From the NCBI RefSeq assembly GCF_007992455.1, contig NZ_BKAH01000001.1, positions 248,001 through 312,000 on the forward strand: a DNA stretch of 64,000 nucleotides. The letters run 5' to 3'. Position 1 is the first letter of the stretch. Each line of letters starts with the position of its first letter. The position numbers and the translations under genes were made by a program. Below are positions 57,974 through 64,000 of the stretch, one piece after another. The DNA is from Microbacterium saccharophilum (GTDB taxonomy: Bacteria > Actinomycetota > Actinomycetes > Actinomycetales > Microbacteriaceae). Under the pieces are notes generated by a model. That model was not told where the DNA came from. It saw only the letters and a list, made by a program, of their open reading frames with translations, and ran no database searches.

Positions 57974-59284
57974 ATGACGTCGTTCCAGGCTGCCGCCGGG
58001 GAGACCCCGCCGCCGGATGCCGTGCACCCGCGCGACTCGTCACCGCAGACGCCGACGTCGGTCTCGCGTCTCGGCGAGACGGTCCGGGACTTCGTGCAGC
58101 GCTGGGGCGCGGTGTGGGTCGAGGGGGAGATCACGGCGTGGAACAAGCGCGGCGGTCACGTCTTCGGCCGTCTGAAGGACGCCACCGGCGACGCCTCGAT
58201 CTCCTTCCGGCTCTGGTCCTCGACGCTGCAGCGCCTCCCCGACGACCTCGCGGTCGGTGATCGCGTCATCGCGTGCGTCAAGGGCGACTACTACGTCAAG
58301 AGCGGCGAGTTCAGCTACACCGTCTCCGCGATGCGGCACACGGGGCTCGGCGATCAGCTGGAGCGGCTCGAGCGACTGCGCGCGACACTGCGCGCCGAGG
58401 GGCTGTTCGACCCCGCCCGCAAGCGTCCCCTGCCCTTCCTCCCGCACGTCATCGGCCTCATCACGGGCGAACGCAGCGACGCCGAGAAGGACGTGCACCG
58501 CAATGCCGAGCTGCGCTGGCCGGAGGTGCGGTTCCGCACCATCCACGCGGCCGTGCAGGGCGACCGGTGCGTCCCGGAGACCCTCGCGGCCCTCGCCGCG
58601 CTGGATGCCGATCCCGAGGTCGACGTCATCGTCATCGCGCGCGGCGGCGGCGACCCGCAGACCCTGCTCGGCTTCAGCGACGAACGCCTCCTCCGCGCGG
58701 TGGCCGCGGCATCCACCCCCGTCGTCTCGGCCATCGGCCACGAGAACGACCATCCCCTCCTCGACGACGTCGCCGACGTCCGCGCGTCGACCCCGACGGA
58801 TGCCGCGAAACGGGTCGTGCCGGACGTGTCGGAGCAGCGCGCCCTCGTGCAGCAGCTGCGCAGCCGCGCCCGGACGCGCTTGACGCAGCGCGTCGCGCAC
58901 GACATCGCCCAGCTCGAGCAGCTGCGCTCCCGTCCGGTCCTCCGCGACCCGGAGTCGATGCTCTCCGCCCGCGCACAGGAGGTGTGGACGCTGCTCAGCC
59001 GCGGCCGCGACCAGTCGCGCCGGCGGATGGATGCCGCCACCCGGGCGACGGCGGAGCTGCGCGCGTCGCTGCGGGCGCTCTCCCCCGGTGCGACCCTCGC
59101 CCGCGGGTACGCCATCGCGCACATCGGTGACGGCGTCATCCTGCGCGACGCGGCGCAGGCACCGGCGGGTGCGCCGGTCGTCGTGACGGTCGCGCGCGGG
59201 TCGTTCGCCGCCCGCTCCGAGGGGGAGGTCGCCGAGTCCGCGACCCCCGCCGCCGTCGACGAGGCGTCCGCGAGGCCGCTCTAG
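57974..59284 (+). CDS. xseA: Exodeoxyribonuclease VII large subunit
   Basis: This 436-residue nuclease subunit has an N-terminal OB fold (about 25-120) and the catalytic domain with VIVIARGGGDPQTLLGFSDE near 217-236 and STPVVSAIGHENDHPLLDDV near 247-266, giving D and H residues. It degrades single-stranded DNA with XseB. A GTG two codons upstream (57968) is an alternative start. It is one base before xseB. Confidence 0.96.
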   Translation: MTSFQAAAGETPPPDAVHPRDSSPQTPTSVSRLGETVRDFVQRWGAVWVEGEITAWNKRGGHVFGRLKDATGDASISFRLWSSTLQRLPDDLAVGDRVIACVKGDYYVKSGEFSYTVSAMRHTGLGDQLERLERLRATLRAEGLFDPARKRPLPFLPHVIGLITGERSDAEKDVHRNAELRWPEVRFRTIHAAVQGDRCVPETLAALAALDADPEVDVIVIARGGGDPQTLLGFSDERLLRAVAAASTPVVSAIGHENDHPLLDDVADVRASTPTDAAKRVVPDVSEQRALVQQLRSRARTRLTQRVAHDIAQLEQLRSRPVLRDPESMLSARAQEVWTLLSRGRDQSRRRMDAATRATAELRASLRALSPGATLARGYAIAHIGDGVILRDAAQAPAGAPVVVTVARGSFAARSEGEVAESATPAAVDEASARPL

Positions 59285-59285
59285 G

Positions 59286-59519
59286 ATGGAAGACATGACC
59301 AGCGAAGGCGCCGCCGACGTCTCGAGCCTCACGTTCGAGCAGGCCCGCGACGAGCTCGTGCGCGTTGTCGCCGAGCTCGAGCAGGGCGCTCCGACGCTCG
59401 AGGAATCGCTCCTGCTGTGGACGCGCGGAGAAGCCCTCGCGGCCCGCTGCGAAGAGTGGCTGCGCGGCGCCAAGCGCCGCCTCGACGAGTCCCGCCCCGC
59501 CGCCGACGCGGTGTCGTGA
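59286..59519 (+). CDS. xseB: Exodeoxyribonuclease VII small subunit
   Basis: This 77-residue helical protein has the XseB motif LTFEQARDELVRVVAELEQG near 13-32 and PTLEESLLLWTRGEALA near 34-50. It partners XseA. Its stop overlaps the next gene's start by one base. Confidence 0.95.
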   Translation: MEDMTSEGAADVSSLTFEQARDELVRVVAELEQGAPTLEESLLLWTRGEALAARCEEWLRGAKRRLDESRPAADAVS

Positions 59520-60145
59520 TGGCCACGACACCACGCATCGTGGCCGAGCTGGGCCGCCCCGAGACGCCCCAGGAGACCACGGACCGCAAAGCCGCCTCCT
59601 CGCAGGCCTACCGCTCCAGCAAGACCTTCCGCAACCTCATCACGGCGCTCCTGGTCACCCTCGCCGTCGTCGTCGTCATCATCCTCGCCGTCCCGCGCGG
59701 GTCGCTCGCCGAGCCGGAGCCGGTCGATGTGGCGGCGGCCGCCGCCCAGGCGGAGGAGCGGGTGGGTCATGCCCTCCTCGTCCCGGAGGTGCCGGACGAC
59801 TGGCGCGCCAACTCCGCGCGCATGGAGGGCAGCGCGTGGCGGGTCGTCTACGCGCCGGAGAAGGGGTTCGTGCGCGTCGCGCAGGGCATCGGCGTCGACG
59901 AAGCCTGGGTGTCGCAGACGCTCGGCGGCTTCGCCCCGTCCGGCGACATCGCGATCGACGACATCGACTGGGAGGTGTACGAGATCCCCGCGTCGGCCCG
60001 CGCCGACAACATCTCCTATGCCCTCGCCACCCGCGCCGGAGACGACACCGTCCTCATCTACGGCGCGACGGACGCCGACACGGCCGCCCTCGCCGCGGAG
60101 GGCGTCGCCGACCAGATCCGCCGACTGCAGGAGAAGACGCCGTGA
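59519..60145 (+). CDS. DUF4245-like membrane-anchored protein
   Basis: This 208-residue protein has a soluble N-terminus of about 38 residues, one membrane helix (about 43-62) and an extracytoplasmic domain with VPDDWRANSARMEGSAWRVVY near 87-107 (family DUF4245). It is cotranslated with xseB (TGATG) and with the carbonic anhydrase gene. Function is unknown. Confidence 0.8.
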   Translation: MATTPRIVAELGRPETPQETTDRKAASSQAYRSSKTFRNLITALLVTLAVVVVIILAVPRGSLAEPEPVDVAAAAAQAEERVGHALLVPEVPDDWRANSARMEGSAWRVVYAPEKGFVRVAQGIGVDEAWVSQTLGGFAPSGDIAIDDIDWEVYEIPASARADNISYALATRAGDDTVLIYGATDADTAALAAEGVADQIRRLQEKTP

Positions 60146-60795
60146 GCGATCGCCACACCCCCGCCCAGGTCTGGTCCGAAATGCAGCGCGGCAATGCGCG
60201 CTTCGTCGCGGGCGAGCCGCGGCATCCCCGCCAGGATGTCGAGCGCCGTCACGAGCTCGCGCACACCCAGACGCCGCGGGCCGCCCTCTTCGGCTGCGCC
60301 GACTCGCGCCTGGCGGCGGAGATCATCTTCGACGAGGGCCTCGGCGACCTCTTCGTCATCCGCAACGCCGGCCAGGTCATCTCCGACTCCGTCGTCGGCA
60401 GCCTCGAGTACGCGGTCGCCGTGCTCGACGTGCCCCTCATCGTCGTGCTCGGCCATGACGAGTGCGGCGCCGTCCGCGCCGCGATCGACTCGACGTCGCT
60501 GGATGCCCCCGATCTCCCGGCCGCCATCTGGCGCCAGATCGCGCCCATCGTCCCCGCCGTCCGCCGCGTGCTGCGCGCGGGCGCCGACCAGGACGTGACG
60601 ACCGCCTCGGTGGATGCCGAGGAGGTGGGCCGCGAGCACCTCCGGGACACGGTGACCGAGCTGCTGCACTCCTCCGAGCTCATCAGCGACGCCGTCGCCG
60701 CCGGGCGCGTGGGCATCGTCGGGGCCAACTACCGCCTCGCGGAGGGCACCGCCGTGCCGGACGTGATGGTCGGGATCTCCGACTCCGCCGCCTGA
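60142..60795 (+). CDS. Beta-class carbonic anhydrase
   Basis: This 217-residue enzyme interconverts CO2 and bicarbonate. Zinc ligands are C52 (FGCADSRL), H105 and C108 (GHDECGAV), with the D54/R56 dyad. GTG start overlapping the previous stop (GTGA). It lies about 50 bases upstream of fumarase. Confidence 0.95.
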   Translation: MSDRHTPAQVWSEMQRGNARFVAGEPRHPRQDVERRHELAHTQTPRAALFGCADSRLAAEIIFDEGLGDLFVIRNAGQVISDSVVGSLEYAVAVLDVPLIVVLGHDECGAVRAAIDSTSLDAPDLPAAIWRQIAPIVPAVRRVLRAGADQDVTTASVDAEEVGREHLRDTVTELLHSSELISDAVAAGRVGIVGANYRLAEGTAVPDVMVGISDSAA

Positions 60796-60843
60796 CCGCT
60801 TTTTTCATCCCACCCACCCCCAGGAAACGAGGACGTGACCGCC

Positions 60844-62238
60844 ATGGCCGAGATCGAGTACCGCATCGAACACGACACGATGGGAGAGGTGCGCGTTCCC
60901 AAGGATGCGCTGTACGCCGCGCAGACGCAGCGGGCCGTGGAGAACTTCCCCATCTCGGGCACCGGCCTGGAGTCGACGCAGATCGCGGCGCTCGCGCGCA
61001 TCAAGAAGGCCGCGGCCCTCGCGAACAAGGAGCTCGGCACCCTCGACGGCGCCATCGCCGATGCCATCGCCGCGGCCGCGGACGACGTCGTCACCGGGCG
61101 GTACGACGAGCACTTCCCCGTCGACACGTATCAGACCGGCTCCGGCACGTCGTCGAACATGAACATGAACGAGGTCCTCGCGAACCTCGCGACGCAGAAG
61201 CTCGGCGCCCCCGTGCACCCGAACGACCACGTCAACGCCTCGCAGTCCTCCAACGACGTGTTCCCGACGTCGGTGCACATCGCCGTGACCCAGGCGCTCA
61301 TCGACGACCTGATCCCCGCGCTCGACCACCTCGCGGTGGCCCTGGAGGCCAAGGCGGAGCTGTGGAAGGACGCCGTGAAGTCCGGGCGCACCCACCTGAT
61401 GGACGCCACCCCGGTCACCCTCGGGCAGGAGTTCGGCGGCTACGCCCGCCAGATGCGCCTCGGCATCGAGCGCGTGCAGTCCGTCCTCCCCCGCGTCGGC
61501 GAGGTGCCGCTCGGCGGCACGGCCGTCGGCACCGGCATCAACACCCCGCTCGGCTTCCCGCAGAAGGTCATCGCCCTGCTCGCGGCGGAGACGGAGCTGC
61601 CGATCACGGAGGCCAAGGACCACTTCGAGGCGCAGGCCAACCGCGACGGCCTCGTCGAGGCGTCCGGAGCTCTCCGCACCATCGCCGTGTCGCTCACGAA
61701 GATCAACAACGACATCCGCTGGATGGGCTCGGGCCCCAACACCGGTCTCGGCGAACTGCACATCCCCGACCTGCAGCCCGGCTCCTCGATCATGCCGGGC
61801 AAGGTCAACCCCGTCGTGCCCGAGGCGACCCTCATGGTCTGCGCGCGCGTGATAGGCAACGACGCGACGGTCGCGTGGGCCGGCGCCTCCGGCTCGTTCG
61901 AGCTCAACGTGGCCATCCCCGTCATGGGCACGGCGCTCCTGGAGTCCATCCGCCTGCTCTCCAACGCCATGCGCGTCCTCGCCGACAAGACCGTCGACGG
62001 CCTCGAGGCGAACCTCGAACGCAGCGCCGCGTACGCGGGCATGTCGCCGTCCATCGTGACGCCGCTGAACAAGCTCATCGGCTACGAGGCGGCGGCGAAG
62101 ATCGCCAAGCACTCGGTCGCCCGCGGCATCACCGTCCGCGAGGCGGTCATCGATCTCGGCTACCTCGAGCGAGGCGAACTGACCGAGGCGCAGCTGGATG
62201 AGAAGCTGGATCTCCTCTCGATGACCCACCCGGGTTGA
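60844..62238 (+). CDS. fumC: Fumarate hydratase class II
   Basis: This 464-residue enzyme interconverts fumarate and malate in the TCA cycle. The fumarase/aspartase signature is [12 protein letters not shown] near 318-329, preceded by [12 protein letters not shown] (about 137-148) and [11 protein letters not shown] near 180. ATG ([12 protein letters not shown]) is chosen; a GTG three codons upstream (60835) also has a usable AGGA site. It is followed 10 bases later by a histidine kinase gene. Confidence 0.97.
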   Translation: MAEIEYRIEHDTMGEVRVPKDALYAAQTQRAVENFPISGTGLESTQIAALARIKKAAALANKELGTLDGAIADAIAAAADDVVTGRYDEHFPVDTYQTGSGTSSNMNMNEVLANLATQKLGAPVHPNDHVNASQSSNDVFPTSVHIAVTQALIDDLIPALDHLAVALEAKAELWKDAVKSGRTHLMDATPVTLGQEFGGYARQMRLGIERVQSVLPRVGEVPLGGTAVGTGINTPLGFPQKVIALLAAETELPITEAKDHFEAQANRDGLVEASGALRTIAVSLTKINNDIRWMGSGPNTGLGELHIPDLQPGSSIMPGKVNPVVPEATLMVCARVIGNDATVAWAGASGSFELNVAIPVMGTALLESIRLLSNAMRVLADKTVDGLEANLERSAAYAGMSPSIVTPLNKLIGYEAAAKIAKHSVARGITVREAVIDLGYLERGELTEAQLDEKLDLLSMTHPG

Positions 62239-62248
62239 TAATCAAGGT

Positions 62249-63226
62249 GTGAACCGCTCACCGGCGGACGAATCCCGTCGCTCCCGCACCCTCGGCCTGG
62301 TCCTCGCCGTCGTGTGCGCCGGCTACGCCGTGGCCGCGCTCGGCGTGGGGGTCGTCCATGCCGTGATCGGGCAGCCGATCAGCTGGAGCGTCGTCGCGGT
62401 GTACGCGCTGATCGCCGCGCTCAGCGTGCTGGTGGTCGGGATCGTCGGCTGGACCGTCTTCGCCGCCGATCCCGCCGACACCGGCGGCGGGGACTCGGCG
62501 GAGACCTTCTTCGACGCGCAGCGCCGGCTGCTGGACGACGTCCGGCACGAGCTGAAGACGCCGATCACGATCGTGCGCGGCCACCTCGAGGTGATGGACC
62601 CCACCGACGCGGAGGACGTCGCCGCGATCCGGGAGATCGGCATCGCCGAGCTCGACCGGATGACCCGCCTCATCGGCGACATCGACCTGCTCGCCGACGT
62701 CGAGATGGATCGCCTGCCCATGGGGGAGGTCGACGTGGCGACGATGACGCAGCGCATCTCCGAGCTCGTCGGCGTCATCCCCGGTCACGTCTGGCGGATC
62801 GAGAGCACGGCGGACGCCGTCATCCGGGGGAACTCCGATCGGCTGCTGCAGGCCTGGCTGCAGCTGGCCGACAACGCGGCGAAGTACACCCCGGTCGGCA
62901 CCGCCATCGAGCTCGGCAGCGCCGTCAACGCCGGCGGCGCGCAGCTGTGGGTCCGCGACCACGGGCCCGGCATCCCGCCGTCCATGCGGCATCGCATCTT
63001 CCGCCGGTTCGACCGCGGGTCGGGCAAGCGCACCGTCGGGGGCTCCGGCCTGGGCCTCGCGATCGTCGACGCGATCGCGAAGGCGCACGGCGGGCACTGC
63101 GCCGTCTCGGACACCCCCGGCGGCGGAGCCACCTTCACCCTCGAGGTCCCCATCGGCACGCGGGCGGCACTGCCGACGCCCGTGCGCGCGGGGGACGTCG
63201 TCATGCAGAGAGAGGCCACCGGATGA
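62249..63226 (+). CDS. Two-component sensor histidine kinase
   Basis: This 325-residue kinase has two membrane helices (about 14-40 and 46-72) with almost no loop for sensing, no HAMP domain, then a HisKA phosphorylation site H100 (DVRHELKTPITI), N box QLADNAAKYTP near 206, and G boxes GPGIPPSMR and GGSGLGLAIVDA. The signal is unknown. GTG start. It overlaps the regulator gene by four bases. Confidence 0.93.
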   Translation: MNRSPADESRRSRTLGLVLAVVCAGYAVAALGVGVVHAVIGQPISWSVVAVYALIAALSVLVVGIVGWTVFAADPADTGGGDSAETFFDAQRRLLDDVRHELKTPITIVRGHLEVMDPTDAEDVAAIREIGIAELDRMTRLIGDIDLLADVEMDRLPMGEVDVATMTQRISELVGVIPGHVWRIESTADAVIRGNSDRLLQAWLQLADNAAKYTPVGTAIELGSAVNAGGAQLWVRDHGPGIPPSMRHRIFRRFDRGSGKRTVGGSGLGLAIVDAIAKAHGGHCAVSDTPGGGATFTLEVPIGTRAALPTPVRAGDVVMQREATG

Positions 63227-63882
63227 CACGCATCCTCGTCGTCGACGACGAACCGCACATCGTCTCGCTCGTCACGCGCGGCCTCCACGTCGAGGGGTAT
63301 GAGACGGTGACCGCCGACGACGGTCAGGCCGCCCTCGACCGCGCCCTGGAGGGCGACATCGACCTCATCGTGCTGGACGTCGGCCTGCCGAGCATGGACG
63401 GCTTCGAGGTGCTGCGGCACCTGCGCGCCCGGGGCAGCGGCATCCCGGTGATCATGCTGACGGCGCGCAGCTCGACACGCGACGCGATCGAGGGGCTGGA
63501 TGCCGGCGCGAGCGACTACGTGCCGAAGCCGTTCGCGGTCGCCGAGCTCCTCGCCCGCGTGCGCTCACGGCTCCGGGAGCGCACGTCCTCGACGGCGCCC
63601 GTCATCCTCACGCGCGGCAACGTGACCCTCGACATCCTCGGCCGGCACGCGAGCGTCGGCGGCCGCGACGTCGACCTGTCCGCCCGCGAGTTCGCGCTGG
63701 CGGAGCAGTTCCTCCGCCACCCCGGTGAGGTCCTCACCCGCGAGGTCCTGCTGAGCCGCGTATGGGGGCTCGACTTCGACCCCGGCTCGAACGTCGTGGA
63801 CGTGTACGTGCGGTACCTGCGCTCCAAGCTCGGCGCCGACAACATCGTCACGGTTCGCGGCGAGGGATACCGCTGGGACTGA
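63223..63882 (+). CDS. OmpR/PhoB-type response regulator
   Basis: This 219-residue regulator has a receiver domain with D8/D9 and phospho-acceptor D52 (IVLDVGLPSMDG), T and K102 (YVPKPF), and a C-terminal winged helix with VDLSAREFALAEQFLRHPGE near 148-167 and VDVYVRYLRSKLG near 192-204. It is paired with the kinase upstream by a four-base overlap. Confidence 0.95.
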   Translation: MTRILVVDDEPHIVSLVTRGLHVEGYETVTADDGQAALDRALEGDIDLIVLDVGLPSMDGFEVLRHLRARGSGIPVIMLTARSSTRDAIEGLDAGASDYVPKPFAVAELLARVRSRLRERTSSTAPVILTRGNVTLDILGRHASVGGRDVDLSAREFALAEQFLRHPGEVLTREVLLSRVWGLDFDPGSNVVDVYVRYLRSKLGADNIVTVRGEGYRWD

Positions 63883-63887
63883 CGGAA

Positions 63888-63916
63888 GGATCCCCGGGGC
63901 GGCGCCCCGGGGATCC
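63888..63916. terminator. Bidirectional terminator after the two-component genes
   Basis: GGATCCCCGGGGC and GCCCCGGGGATCC form a 13-bp perfect stem with a GGC loop, and outer GGAA/TTCC bases add pairing. It is between convergent genes. Confidence 0.85.
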
Positions 63917-63930
63917 CGCCTTCCCGATGG

Positions 63931-64000
63931 TCAGCTGAGCTCGGCGGCCTCGAGGAGTTCGGTCACGAGCGCCGCGATGGCGGAGCGCTCCGAGCGCATG
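63931..64000 (-). CDS. Partial gene, C-terminal end only
   Basis: The minus strand encodes the last 23 codons of a frame ending ALVTELLEAAELS before a TGA; the start lies beyond the window. The residues are helical and not enough to name a family. Confidence 0.5.
   Translation of the reverse strand, partial: MRSERSAIAALVTELLEAAELS

Noticed and set aside
58040..59770. Minus-strand open frame (576 codons) opposite xseA/xseB
   Set aside because: Repetitive Arg/Asp/Gly composition without motifs; xseA and xseB on the plus strand are clear.
60796..60835. T-run (TTTTTT) after the carbonic anhydrase gene as intrinsic terminator
   Set aside because: No stable GC-rich stem precedes the T-run on the plus strand.

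Overview
The window is about 64 kb of very GC-rich, densely coded chromosome. Codon use, GTG/TTG starts, leaderless promoters, mycothiol-era actinobacterial families (MarP protease, 7Fe ferredoxin FdxA, DUF222/HNH, NrtR-nadABC, tandem glycine riboswitch before gcvT) and protein sequences all point to a Gram-positive actinobacterium of the Microbacteriaceae, most likely Microbacterium or a close relative. This genus call is inference from family resemblance, not from a marker gene. No rRNA, tRNA, CRISPR array, insertion sequence or prophage was seen, and no stretch over 300 bases lacks a gene.

Layout. 1-6.3 kb (mostly minus): citrate synthase, a DapC-like aminotransferase, ferredoxin, a small membrane protein, an AzlCD amino-acid exporter and the GTPase TypA. 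6.3-13.4 kb: a peptide-type ABC importer (binding lipoprotein, two permeases, fused double ATPase) with an oppositely oriented PH-like membrane protein gene lodged between the second permease and the ATPase. 13.6-15.1 kb: CPBP protease and a GntR/FCD regulator. 15.1-19.8 kb: gcvT-gcvH-gcvP glycine cleavage operon behind a tandem glycine riboswitch. 19.8-27.6 kb: MarP-type periplasmic protease, then a plus-strand NAD operon (nrtR, nadA, nadB, nadC, cysteine desulfurase nadS, and a coupled glycosyltransferase). 27.6-32.6 kb: ABC exporter, DUF1345 protein, MFS efflux pump, peroxidase-related protein.

32.6-35.9 kb (minus) is a compact operon: SDR oxidoreductase, a half-length solute-binding lipoprotein, an atypical CDF metal transporter, an Fpg/Nei DNA glycosylase and a 37-residue peptide ending in a double-Cys cluster. 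36-39.4 kb: a small acidic protein, DUF222/HNH protein, fatty-acyl-CoA ligase. 39.4-43.2 kb is an arsenic-resistance island: arsC, an ArsN-like acetyltransferase and an ArsO-like flavoprotein on the minus strand, divergent from arsR and acr3, with overlapping promoters and a clear ArsR-type dyad between them. 43.2-51 kb: a mini LysR protein, an ABC-F protein, sulfide:quinone oxidoreductase, small housekeeping proteins, a butanediol-type dehydrogenase, YchF and a methyltransferase. 51-64 kb: exonuclease, RmuC, GlpX and Fba (gluconeogenesis/glycolysis), MOSC, IspH, XseA/XseB, carbonic anhydrase, fumarase, and a two-component system.

The most unusual material is the metal/repair operon with its Cys-rich peptide, the ars regulatory region with a second perfect inverted repeat in the arsO leader, and several strong hairpins between convergent or co-directional genes. 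Nothing here proves a wholly new system. All function calls rest on reading the sequence and recalled family knowledge; no database search was run.
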